From contig CALEQZ010000015.1 in the NCBI GenBank assembly GCA_937908115.1, positions 1 through 64,000 of the forward strand: a stretch of DNA of 64,000 nucleotides, written 5' to 3'. The stretch is from an uncultured Alcaligenaceae bacterium (GTDB lineage: Bacteria > Pseudomonadota > Gammaproteobacteria > Burkholderiales > Burkholderiaceae_B). A model generated the notes under the pieces. It did not search any database. It was not told the origin of the DNA and was given only the letters and a program-made list of their open reading frames with translations. Below, piece by piece: positions 11,252-19,293 of the stretch (the stretch's first letter is position 1; each line of letters opens with the position of its first letter). A program made the position numbers and the translations under genes.

Positions 11252-12139
11252 TCAGGTCGCCCACAGGCGCAGCGGCCGGGCCGGCACGCCGTGGACGACC
11301 GGCCGCAGTCGCAGCCACAGGCCGATGAATAGTTCGCGGATGGCTTGCGCCTCGGCCGCGACGGCGCGTACCAGCAGCACGCCGCCGGGCAGCGCGGTGG
11401 CGCCGGCGCGCAGGTCGGCGCGATAGGGCAGGCCGGGAGCGAGCGATTGGGCCAGGTCGGGCGTGCAGGCAGGTCCCGCCGCCCACAGCGTGCCGTAGGC
11501 CGGCAGGCCGTCCAGGCCCTGGGGCGCGGCCAGGATGGGGTCGCCGCTGCCCATCGCCTGGCGTTCCTCCCACAGCGGTTGGCCGGCGGCATCGACGATG
11601 CGGGCCAGGTTATGCAGGTGCGCGCCACGCCAGGATTCGCCGCTGGCGCGCCGGCCCAGCAGCGCGGCATCCCAGCCCAGCGCGGTCGCGCCCTCGGCCA
11701 GCCGCAGGACGAAGCGTTGCCGGGCGTGGCTGTCGTCGAAATAGATGTTGTCCTGGGGCAGCCAATCGATCCTGGCCGCCTCGCCCAGGGCGATGGTCAC
11801 CGCCTGGGTGGACGGGTTGGTGGGCGAGGCCTTGTACCACTTGGTCGCCCCGGGCGTGGTCACCACGGCATGCGCGCCTGGCTGCACGTCCAGGTCAATT
11901 TCCAGGCTGTCCCCGGCGGCGATGCCCCCTGGCGGGTGCAGGATGATCGCATGGCAGATCGGCCCCTCGGGATAAAGCGGCTTCTGGATCGCCAGCGGCC
12001 CGCTGCGCCGGCGCCAGGCCAAGACCGTCCGGCCGCCGCGCCGGGCAAAGCCAAGTGCGAGCCGCGCCTGCCAGCCCGGGGCCTGGGCCCGGGCGCCGGC
12101 GGCAGGAGCAAGCGTGGCGGCGTCGTGGGAACGATACAT
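11252..12139 (-). CDS. ureD: Urease accessory protein UreD
   Basis: UreH/UreD-type scaffold that binds apourease and recruits UreF and UreG. The 295-residue product contains the family blocks PLAIQKPLYPEG, ILHPPGGIAAGDSLEIDL, ATKWYKA and DWLPQDNIYFDDS. It is the first gene of the urease operon, so the operon promoter must lie in 12140-12354, shared with the divergent dioxygenase gene. No regulator gene adjoins it in this window. Confidence 0.96.
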   Translation of the reverse strand: MYRSHDAATLAPAAGARAQAPGWQARLALGFARRGGRTVLAWRRRSGPLAIQKPLYPEGPICHAIILHPPGGIAAGDSLEIDLDVQPGAHAVVTTPGATKWYKASPTNPSTQAVTIALGEAARIDWLPQDNIYFDDSHARQRFVLRLAEGATALGWDAALLGRRASGESWRGAHLHNLARIVDAAGQPLWEERQAMGSGDPILAAPQGLDGLPAYGTLWAAGPACTPDLAQSLAPGLPYRADLRAGATALPGGVLLVRAVAAEAQAIRELFIGLWLRLRPVVHGVPARPLRLWAT

Positions 12140-12267
12140 GGCGGTGCGGCAGTGAAGTCGCTACCTTCCATGCAAGATCCATGCCGGGCCAGCGCGCACT
12201 GTTATTGCGCCCACTTCGATTCGCAACGGTGCGTACGGTGCAGGGATGCCCCAAAATGCGGCGGATT

Positions 12268-12277
12268 GCATCGATGC
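12268..12277. promoter_or_regulatory. Palindrome in the ureD / dioxygenase divergent region
   Basis: A perfect 10-bp palindrome (GCATCGATGC) sits in the 215-bp gap between the divergent starts of ureD and the dioxygenase gene. Such a site could be an operator, but the length is short and no regulator is adjacent. I saw no NikR-type or clear sigma-70 motif in the gap. Confidence 0.25.
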
Positions 12278-12354
12278 GGTGCACGAAAGGGTGGCATGCC
12301 CTTCTGTGTGCCCCGGCGATCTGGAGTATCGTGGCTGGCAGAAGGACTTACGCC

Positions 12355-13140
12355 ATGGCCAAACTGCCCACCCTGTTCATTTCGCACGGCTCGCCGATGC
12401 TGGCCTTGCAGCAAACCCCTGCGCATCGCTTTTTGAGCCAGCTGGGCCGCGCCTTGCCCAGGCCCGAGGCGATCCTGGTCGCCTCGGCCCACTGGGAAAC
12501 GCCCGGCGCACCCGCGGTGTCGCTTGCCGAGCAGCCGGCCACCATCCACGACTTTGGCGGGTTTCCTCGCCCACTATATGAAATCACGTACCCGGCCCCG
12601 GGGGCGCCACATGTGGCCAGCCGGGCGGCCGAGCTGTTGCGCCACGCCGGCCTGCAGGCCACGGCTGATGCCGTGCGCGGCTTGGACCATGGCGCGTGGG
12701 TGCCGCTGCGGCTGATGTATCCGGAGGCCGACGTACCCGTGGCGCAGGTGTCGGTGCTGCGCGGCGCCGGGCCCGAGGCGCACTTGCAGATGGGACGCGC
12801 CCTGGGCGCGCTGCGCGATGAGGGCGTGCTCCTGGTCGGGTCCGGGTCGCTGACGCACAACCTGCATGAATTCCGCGGCCAGGCCGTGGACGCGCCGGCG
12901 CCGCAATGGGTGCGCGAATTCGGCGATTGGATGCAGGACAGGCTCGAGCGGGGCGATGCGGCCGGGCTTGCCGACTACCGCCGCCAGGCGCCGCATGCCG
13001 TGCGCAACCATCCCACCGAGGAACACCTCGTGCCGCTGTTCGTGGCCATGGGCGCGGCCGGTGGATCGGCGCCGGCCTGCCGCCTGCACGGCAGCTACGA
13101 GTACGGCGTGCTGGCGATGGACGTCTATGCCTTCGATTGA
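12355..13140 (+). CDS. Extradiol ring-cleavage / DODA-type dioxygenase
   Basis: Class III extradiol dioxygenase family (YgiD/DODA type), non-heme metal enzymes opening catechol-like rings; the bacterial substrate is usually unknown. The ATG at 12355 follows an AAGGA ribosome-binding site and gives 261 residues. Metal-ligand histidines are visible in FISHGSPM (near residue 10), SAHWE (near 45), FGGFPRPLYEITYPAPG and GSGSLTHNLHEFR, and the C-terminus has GSYEYGVLAMDVYAF, all typical. It is divergent from ureD and probably monocistronic. Confidence 0.9.
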   Translation: MAKLPTLFISHGSPMLALQQTPAHRFLSQLGRALPRPEAILVASAHWETPGAPAVSLAEQPATIHDFGGFPRPLYEITYPAPGAPHVASRAAELLRHAGLQATADAVRGLDHGAWVPLRLMYPEADVPVAQVSVLRGAGPEAHLQMGRALGALRDEGVLLVGSGSLTHNLHEFRGQAVDAPAPQWVREFGDWMQDRLERGDAAGLADYRRQAPHAVRNHPTEEHLVPLFVAMGAAGGSAPACRLHGSYEYGVLAMDVYAFD

Positions 13141-13205
13141 AGGCGGAGCGTAACGGCCTGCACGCGCCGCCTGGCGGGTTTGCGCGGGGTTGCCGCCGCC
13201 ATGAA

Positions 13206-13233
13206 GAAAAAGCCCTTTCCGATGGGAAAGGGC
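13206..13233 (-). terminator. Rho-independent terminator of gabD
   Basis: Perfect 9-bp stem (13212-13220 with 13225-13233), 4-nt loop, followed on the minus strand by a T-tract (A-run 13206-13211 on the plus strand). It lies 54 bases past the gabD stop and 70 bases past the stop of the convergent dioxygenase gene. Confidence 0.9.
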
Positions 13234-13286
13234 AGATCCTGGGGCTTGCCGGCGGGGACCGGGTCCCCGCCCCGTGCGGCGGGCGG

Positions 13287-14771
13287 TCAGATGCCGCCCA
13301 GGCAGACGTATTTCATTTCCATGAACTCGTCCATGCCGTAGACCGAGCCTTCGCGGCCCAGGCCGGACTGCTTCACCCCGCCGAAGGGCGCCACCTCGTT
13401 GGAGAAGATGCCGGTGTTGACGCCCACCATGCCGTATTCCAACGCCTCGGCCACGCGGAAGATGCGCCCGACGTCGCGGCTGTAGAAGTAGGCGGCAAGG
13501 CCGTACTCGGTGTTGTTGGCCAGGCGGATCACCTCGGCTTCGTCGCGGAACTTGACCACGGGGGCGAGCGGGCCGAAGGTCTCCTCGCGCATGCACAGCA
13601 TGTCTTCGGTCACGTCGGCCAGCACCGTCGGCTCGAAGAACCGGCCGCCCAGGCTGTGCTTCTTGCCGCCGGTCAGCGCCCGGGCACCCTTGGACAGGGC
13701 ATCCTGCACGTGCTGGTCGACCTTGGCCACGGCTGCGTCATCGATCAGCGGGCCCTGGGTGATGCCTTGGGCAAAGCCGTCGCCCACTTTGATGCTGCTG
13801 GCCACGCGGGCAGCGAGCTTCTCGGCGAAGGCGTCGTAGAGCTTTTCGTGCACGTAGAAGCGGTTGGTGCAGACGCAGGTTTGGCCGCCGTTGCGGTACT
13901 TCGACGCCATTGCGCCGTCGATGGCCGCATCCAGGTCGGCGTCGTCGAAGACGATGAAGGGCGCGTGGCCGCCCAGCTCCAGCGACAGCTTCTTGATGGT
14001 GGGCGCGCTTTGCTGCATCAGGATGCGGCCGACCGGGGTCGAGCCGGTGAAGGTGAGCTTGCGCACCACGGGGCTGGCGCACAGCGCCTTGCCGACCTTG
14101 ATCGAGCGTTCGCTGTCGGCGGTGACGATGTTCAGGACCCCGGCGGGGATGCCGGCGCGCTCGGCCAGCTCTGCCAGGGCCAGCGCCGACAGCGGCGTCT
14201 GCTCGGCAGGCTTGAGCACGATGGTGCAGCCCGCGGCAATGGCGGGCGCCACCTTGCGCGTGATCATGGCCAGGGGGAAGTTCCACGGCGTGATGGCCGC
14301 GCACACGCCGATGGGCTCGCGCAGCACCAGCATGCGGGTGTTCGGCGAGGTCGAGGCCAGCGTATCGCCCATGACGCGCTTGGCCTGCTCGGCGAACCAT
14401 TCCACGAAAGAGGCGGCGTAGGCGACTTCGCCGCGGGCCTCGGCGACCGGCTTGCCCTGTTCCAGGGTCATCAGCGCGGCCAGGTCCTCACCGTTGGCCA
14501 GGATCAGGTCGAACCACTTGCGCAGGATGCCCGCGCGTTCCTTGGCCGTGCGCGCGCGCCACAGCGGGAAGGCGCGCTCGGCCGCGGCGATCGCCTGCTC
14601 GGTTTGACCTTCGTCCAGGTTGGCCACGTGGGCAATGATTTCTCCGGTGGCCGGGTTGTCCACGGCGAACGTGGCGTCGTCCTGGGCATCCACCCACTTG
14701 CCGTCGATGTACGACTGCGTGCGCAGCAGCTCGGCGTCCTTGAGCTTTAAGGGAAATACGGAGTGATCCAT
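13287..14771 (-). CDS. gabD: NADP-dependent succinate-semialdehyde dehydrogenase
   Basis: Aldehyde dehydrogenase superfamily enzyme oxidising succinate semialdehyde to succinate, the last step of GABA degradation. The 494-residue protein has TPWNFPLAMITRKVAPAIAAG, the cofactor motif FTGSTPVGR, the general-base Glu in KLSLELGGHAPF (about 265) and the catalytic Cys in NGGQTCVCTNRFYV (about 299). The GabD-like C-terminus GREGSVYGMDEFMEMKYVCLGG supports the assignment over other aldehyde dehydrogenases. ATG has an AGGAG site 7 bases upstream. No gabT is adjacent, so it stands alone with its own terminator. Confidence 0.92.
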   Translation of the reverse strand: MDHSVFPLKLKDAELLRTQSYIDGKWVDAQDDATFAVDNPATGEIIAHVANLDEGQTEQAIAAAERAFPLWRARTAKERAGILRKWFDLILANGEDLAALMTLEQGKPVAEARGEVAYAASFVEWFAEQAKRVMGDTLASTSPNTRMLVLREPIGVCAAITPWNFPLAMITRKVAPAIAAGCTIVLKPAEQTPLSALALAELAERAGIPAGVLNIVTADSERSIKVGKALCASPVVRKLTFTGSTPVGRILMQQSAPTIKKLSLELGGHAPFIVFDDADLDAAIDGAMASKYRNGGQTCVCTNRFYVHEKLYDAFAEKLAARVASSIKVGDGFAQGITQGPLIDDAAVAKVDQHVQDALSKGARALTGGKKHSLGGRFFEPTVLADVTEDMLCMREETFGPLAPVVKFRDEAEVIRLANNTEYGLAAYFYSRDVGRIFRVAEALEYGMVGVNTGIFSNEVAPFGGVKQSGLGREGSVYGMDEFMEMKYVCLGGI

Positions 14772-14890
14772 AAGAACTCCTGTAAGGAAAAAGACGGATG
14801 CGACAGGTCAGGGCGCAAGCAGCACCCCGGCAGGCATAAACGGAAATTTTACGCCACCCGTTTGGCGCGTGCGGCGCCGGGTCGGCGCGT

Positions 14891-15571
14891 TCACGCAGGC
14901 AGGGTCGGGACGTAGAGGGCGTCGTTGCGCTGGCGGTCGTGGAAGGCGGCGATGATCTCGACCACCGACCGGGGGTCGTCTTCGACCTGGAATAGATCCA
15001 GGTCCGCCGGGGAGATCATTCCCATGGCGAGCATGCGCTCGCGCACCCAGTCGATCAGGCCGCCCCAGAACGATGAGCCGACCAGGACGACCGGCCCGCG
15101 CGGGATCTTGCCGGTCTGCATCAGCGTCAGCGCCTCGAACAGCTCGTCCATGGTGCCGTATCCGCCGGGCAGCGCGACGTAGGCCAGGCTGTGCATGAAG
15201 AACGTCGCCTTGCGCGAATAGAAATATTCGAACGACAGCTCTATGGTCTGGTAGGCGTTGTTGGCCGTTTCGAAAGGCAGCGTGATGTTCAGCCCGACGC
15301 TGGTGCCGCCGGCTTCGATGGCGCCCTTGTTGGCTGCTTCCATGATGCCGGGCCCGCCGCCGGCGATGACGGCAAACCCGGCCCGGGCCAGCAGGCGGCC
15401 GATTTCTTCGGCCAGCCCGTAGTAGGGCGAATCCGTCCGCAGCCGCGCGCTGCCGAACACGCTCACCGCCGGGCCGATGTGCGCCAGCGCATCGGCCGCG
15501 GCAAGCAACTCTGACATAATCCGGGGTGTTTGCCTGTCGGCGGGCGTACCCGTTTTGCGCTTAGTAACCAT
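14891..15571 (-). CDS. LOG-family protein (TIGR00730, nucleoside-5'-monophosphate phosphoribohydrolase type)
   Basis: LOG/YgdH-type Rossmann protein; family members release the base from AMP or cytokinin nucleotides. Key motifs are VFGSAR, AGGGPGIMEAANKGA and the catalytic PGGYGTMDELFEALTL. From ATG 15571 it is 226 residues. The upstream residues RIMSEL match the conserved N-terminal part of related proteins, so I keep this start, although M19 (15517) is possible. At 15571 the start codon overlaps the polA start codon on the other strand. Confidence 0.88.
   Translation of the reverse strand: MVTKRKTGTPADRQTPRIMSELLAAADALAHIGPAVSVFGSARLRTDSPYYGLAEEIGRLLARAGFAVIAGGGPGIMEAANKGAIEAGGTSVGLNITLPFETANNAYQTIELSFEYFYSRKATFFMHSLAYVALPGGYGTMDELFEALTLMQTGKIPRGPVVLVGSSFWGGLIDWVRERMLAMGMISPADLDLFQVEDDPRSVVEIIAAFHDRQRNDALYVPTLPA
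15512..15520 (+). promoter_or_regulatory. polA: Candidate extended -10 promoter of polA
   Basis: TGACATAAT fits the extended -10 pattern TGN-TATAAT with one mismatch and lies 50 bases before the polA ATG. No good -35 was found, as is common with extended -10 promoters. The site lies inside the 5' coding part of the divergent LOG gene if that gene starts at 15571. Confidence 0.4.
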
Positions 15572-18290
15572 GAATGAAACCTTGTTGCTGGTGGATGGAT
15601 CGAGCTACCTCTACCGCGCGTACCACGCCATGCCTGATCTACGCAATGCGCAAGGGGAGCCTACCGGCGCCCTGTATGGCGTATTGAACATGCTGCGCCG
15701 GCTCGTCCACGATCATAAGGCACAGTATGCGGCATGCGTGTTCGACGCGCGCGGCAAGACCTTCCGCGACGACCTCTATCCCGAATACAAGTCGCACCGT
15801 CCGCCCATGCCGGAAGACCTGGCCGCGCAGGTCGAACCCATCCATCGCGCGGTGCGCGCGCTGGGCTGGCAGGTGCTGTGCATAGAAGGCGTGGAGGCCG
15901 ACGACGTGATCGGCACGCTGGCCGAGCAGGCGCGCCGCCAAGGGGTGCACACCGTCATCTCCACCGGAGACAAGGATTTGGCGCAGCTGGTCAACGACCA
16001 TGTCACGCTGGTCAATACCATGTCCGGCGAGACCTTGGACGAGGCCGGTGTGCTGCGCAAGTTCGGCGTGCCGCCTTCGCGCATCGTCGACTACCTGATG
16101 CTGGTGGGCGACGCGGTCGACAACGTGCCCGGGGTGGACAAGGTTGGACCCAAGACGGCGGTCAAATGGCTGGCCGAGCACGGCAGCATCGAGGCGCTCG
16201 TGCAGGCCGCCGATGGCATCAAGGGCGTGGCCGGTGCCAACTTGCGCGCGGCCGTCCCGATGTTCGACGTCACGCGCAAGCTGCTGACCGTGCGCACCGA
16301 CTGCGACCTGCGCGACCACGTGCCCGACCTGGCCGCGCTGGCCCCGCGCGACCCGGACGTGGCCGAGTTGACCGCGCTGTATGAGCGCTACGGCTTTCGC
16401 ACGTGGCTGCGGGAACTGACCGGCGACGCGAGTCGCATCCCCGAAGGCGATGCCCGGGTGGTGGCCGACGCCGTGCCTGCCGCGCCGGTGCAGGTCCATT
16501 ACGAAACCGTGCTGACCTGGGAGGATTTCGACCGCTGGATGCAGCGCATTGCCGCCGCCGAGCTGGTCGCCCTGGACACCGAGACCACCTCGCTGGACGC
16601 CATGCAGGCGAGCCTGGTCGGACTGTCGCTTGCCGTCGAGCCGGGGCACGCCTGCTATATCCCGGTCGCCCATCGCGGGCCGGACGCGGTGCAGCAACTG
16701 CCCAAGGGCGAGGTGCTGGCCAGGATGAAGCCGTGGCTCGAAGACGCGCGCGCGCGCAAGCTGCTGCACCACGCCAAGTACGACAGCCACGTCCTGGCCA
16801 ACGAAGGCATCGCGCTCGACGGCGTGGCCGAGGACACCATGTTGCAAGCCTATGTGCTGGAGTCGCACCGCAGCGTCGCGCTCGACGACCTGGCGCAGCG
16901 CTGGCTCGGGCGCGGCGGCATCACCTACGAGCAGTTGTGCGGCAAGGGGGCCCACCAGATCGGGTTCGATGAGGTGCCGCTGGACAAGGCGGCACATTAC
17001 GCCTGCGAGGATGCGGATTTCACGCTGTCGCTGCACGCCGTGTTGCGTCAGCGCCTGGCCGCCGAGCCCGATCTCGAACGCATCTACCGCCTGGAGATGG
17101 ACGTCTCGCGCGTGCTGTTTGCCATCGAGCGCACCGGCGTGCGCATCGACGTCGAGGAGCTGGCACGTCAAAGCCACGCGCTGGGTCAGGAAATGTTGGC
17201 GCTGGAGCAGCGCGCCTACGAGCTTGCCGGCCAGCCCTTCAACCTGAATTCGCCCAAGCAGCTGGGCGAGATCCTGTTCGGCCGCATGCAGCTGCCGGTG
17301 GTGCGCAAGACTGCGGGCGGCGCGCCCTCGACCGACGAGGAAGTGCTCAGCCGGCTGGCGCAGGACTATCCGCTGCCGCAAGTGCTGCTCGAATACCGCG
17401 CGCTGTCCAAGCTGAAGTCGACGTACACCGACAAGCTGCCGCGCATGGTCAATTCGCGCACGGGCAGGGTGCATACGCATTACGCGCAGGCGGCGGTGAT
17501 CACCGGGCGGCTGGCCTCGTCCGACCCCAACCTGCAGAACATCCCCGTGCGCACGCCGGCGGGACGGCGCGTGCGCCAGGCGTTCGTCGCGACCGACGGC
17601 GTCATCGTCTCGGCCGACTATTCCCAGATCGAACTGCGCGTCATGGCGCACGTCTCCGACGACGCCAACCTGCAGAAGGCGTTCGCCGCCGGCGAGGACA
17701 TCCATCGCGCCACGGCATCCGAAGTGTTCGGCGTGCCGCTGGCCGAAGTCACCGCCGAGCAGCGACGCGCGGCCAAGGCGATCAACTTCGGCCTGATCTA
17801 CGGCATGGGCGCCTTCGGGCTGGCCAGCAACCTGGGTATCACGCGCGATGCGGCGCAGGCCTACATCGACCGCTACTTCGCCCGCTATCCGGGGGTGGCG
17901 CAGTACATGGCCGAAACCAAGGCCAAGGCGCGCGAGCTGGGTTATGTGCAAACCGTGTTTGGCCGCAAGCTTTGGCTGCCGGACGTGCGGGCCGGATCCG
18001 GCCCGCGCCGGCAGGGCGCCGAGCGCGCGGCCATCAACGCACCCATGCAGGGCACTGCGGCCGACCTCATCAAAATGGCCATGGTCGCGGTGCAGCGCTG
18101 GATCCAAAGCGAAGGGCTGCGCACGCGGATGGTCATGCAGGTGCACGACGAGCTGGTCTTCGACGCGCCGCTGGACGAGCAAGCCCTACTGTGCGAGCGG
18201 CTGCCCGAGCTGATGTGCGGCGTGGCGCAGTTGCGCGTGCCACTGGTGGCCGAAGTGGGCGTCGGTCCGAACTGGGAACAGGCGCACTAG
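15570..18290 (+). CDS. polA: DNA polymerase I
   Basis: Repair and Okazaki-fragment polymerase. The 906-residue product (ATG 15570) has all three domains: a 5'-nuclease (VDGSSYLYRAYHA, STGDKDLAQLV, MLVGDAVDNVPGV), a 3'-5' exonuclease (ALDTETTSLDAM with the DxE motif, then YACEDADFTL) and the palm/fingers (DYSQIELRVMAHVS motif A, RRAAKAINFGLIYGMGAFG O-helix, MQVHDELVF motif C). The proofreading acidic residues appear intact. The preceding frame is open to 15477, but MNETLLLVDGSSYLYR is the family start. Confidence 0.98.
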   Translation: MNETLLLVDGSSYLYRAYHAMPDLRNAQGEPTGALYGVLNMLRRLVHDHKAQYAACVFDARGKTFRDDLYPEYKSHRPPMPEDLAAQVEPIHRAVRALGWQVLCIEGVEADDVIGTLAEQARRQGVHTVISTGDKDLAQLVNDHVTLVNTMSGETLDEAGVLRKFGVPPSRIVDYLMLVGDAVDNVPGVDKVGPKTAVKWLAEHGSIEALVQAADGIKGVAGANLRAAVPMFDVTRKLLTVRTDCDLRDHVPDLAALAPRDPDVAELTALYERYGFRTWLRELTGDASRIPEGDARVVADAVPAAPVQVHYETVLTWEDFDRWMQRIAAAELVALDTETTSLDAMQASLVGLSLAVEPGHACYIPVAHRGPDAVQQLPKGEVLARMKPWLEDARARKLLHHAKYDSHVLANEGIALDGVAEDTMLQAYVLESHRSVALDDLAQRWLGRGGITYEQLCGKGAHQIGFDEVPLDKAAHYACEDADFTLSLHAVLRQRLAAEPDLERIYRLEMDVSRVLFAIERTGVRIDVEELARQSHALGQEMLALEQRAYELAGQPFNLNSPKQLGEILFGRMQLPVVRKTAGGAPSTDEEVLSRLAQDYPLPQVLLEYRALSKLKSTYTDKLPRMVNSRTGRVHTHYAQAAVITGRLASSDPNLQNIPVRTPAGRRVRQAFVATDGVIVSADYSQIELRVMAHVSDDANLQKAFAAGEDIHRATASEVFGVPLAEVTAEQRRAAKAINFGLIYGMGAFGLASNLGITRDAAQAYIDRYFARYPGVAQYMAETKAKARELGYVQTVFGRKLWLPDVRAGSGPRRQGAERAAINAPMQGTAADLIKMAMVAVQRWIQSEGLRTRMVMQVHDELVFDAPLDEQALLCERLPELMCGVAQLRVPLVAEVGVGPNWEQAH

Positions 18291-18388
18291 CCCGCGCGGA
18301 TCATCGTGCGGCCGCCGGCAGGCGCCGGGCCCGCCCGGGGCGTGCGCGGCGGGCAAGCGGGTAGTCAACCGCAGGAAGCAAGTAACGA

Positions 18389-18399
18389 TATAATATTTC
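18389..18399 (+). promoter_or_regulatory. TATAAT -10 / possible metal-regulator half-site of the ZIP gene
   Basis: TATAATATTTC lies 23 bases before the ZIP transporter ATG. TATAAT is a perfect -10 hexamer without an obvious -35. The same 11 bases match a Zur-box half-site (TATAACATTTC) at 10 of 11 positions, and the 10-mer ATAATATTTC recurs upstream of folE2. The opposite half-site is poor, so the operator role is speculative. Confidence 0.4.
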
Positions 18400-18421
18400 A
18401 ATTTCTTCCTCCGGGTTCACC

Positions 18422-19273
18422 ATGCTTTTCTGGATCATCGTCTCGGCCGTGGCCGGCGGACTGCTTGCACTGGCCATCGCCCGCTGGCTGGCCTACGGCG
18501 TATTCGCCCGCCACCTGCACCACATGGTCAGCCTGTCGGTCGGGGTGCTGCTGGCCGTGGCGTTGCTGCACTTGTTGCCCGAGGCCTTCGAGGCGGTCCT
18601 GCCCGCCCGCGAGCTGTTCGGCCTGCTGCTCGCTTCGCTGATCGGATTTTTCGTGCTGGAAAAGATCGCCCTGCTGCGGCACAGTCATCACCACGAAGGC
18701 GACGGCCATCACCATCACGCCGGCCACGACAGACACGAGGCAGGGCGCGGCGGCGTGCTCATCTTGGTGGGCAGCTCGCTGCACAATTTGTGCGACGGCG
18801 TGCTGATCGCCGCGGCGTTCTTGGTCGAGCCTGCCCTGGGAGCGTTGACGGCGGCATCCATCATCCTGCACGAAGTGCCGCACAAGCTAAGCGATTTCGT
18901 CGTATTGATGAACGCCGGGCTGTCGCGCAGCCGCGCGTTCGCGCTGATCCTGTTTTCCAGCCTGTGCTCGGCGCTGGGCGCGTTGCTCGGCTACGAGTTG
19001 CTGCAGCAGGCGCAGGCCTGGCTGCCTTACCTGCTGGTGATCGCCGCGGGCAGCTTCCTGTACATTGCGGTGGCCGACCTCATGCCGCAAATGCACGAGC
19101 GCGTGTCGCTGCGCGAGGCGGTACCGCAACTGGCGCTGGTCGGGTTGGGGGTGGCCTTGATTTACAGCGTCACCACCTTCATGCACCATGGCCATGAGCA
19201 CGGCCATCATGCGGGCGGCGCAGGCATCGGTCTGGACCAGGGGCACGCGCACCATGCCGGGCACGCGCATTGA
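18422..19273 (+). CDS. ZIP family metal (zinc) transporter
   Basis: Inner-membrane ZIP-type transporter, expected to import Zn2+ or related divalent metals. The 283 residues form about eight membrane segments. The two metal-site motifs of the family are present: SSLHNLCDGVLIAAAF in TM4 and SIILHEVPHKLSDFVVL in TM5. A His-rich loop (HSHHHEGDGHHHHAGHD) lies before TM4 and a second His-rich stretch forms the C-terminus. It is single-gene, downstream of polA and convergent with the Na/Pi gene. An AT-rich element 23 bases upstream may be promoter or operator. Confidence 0.93.
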   Translation: MLFWIIVSAVAGGLLALAIARWLAYGVFARHLHHMVSLSVGVLLAVALLHLLPEAFEAVLPARELFGLLLASLIGFFVLEKIALLRHSHHHEGDGHHHHAGHDRHEAGRGGVLILVGSSLHNLCDGVLIAAAFLVEPALGALTAASIILHEVPHKLSDFVVLMNAGLSRSRAFALILFSSLCSALGALLGYELLQQAQAWLPYLLVIAAGSFLYIAVADLMPQMHERVSLREAVPQLALVGLGVALIYSVTTFMHHGHEHGHHAGGAGIGLDQGHAHHAGHAH

Positions 19274-19293
19274 CCGGCCCGCCAGGGTGGCCG

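Noticed and set aside
15639..18182. An 847-codon frame antisense to polA
   Set aside because: Fully covered by the well-conserved polA coding frame; composition is His/Arg/Gln-rich shadow sequence.
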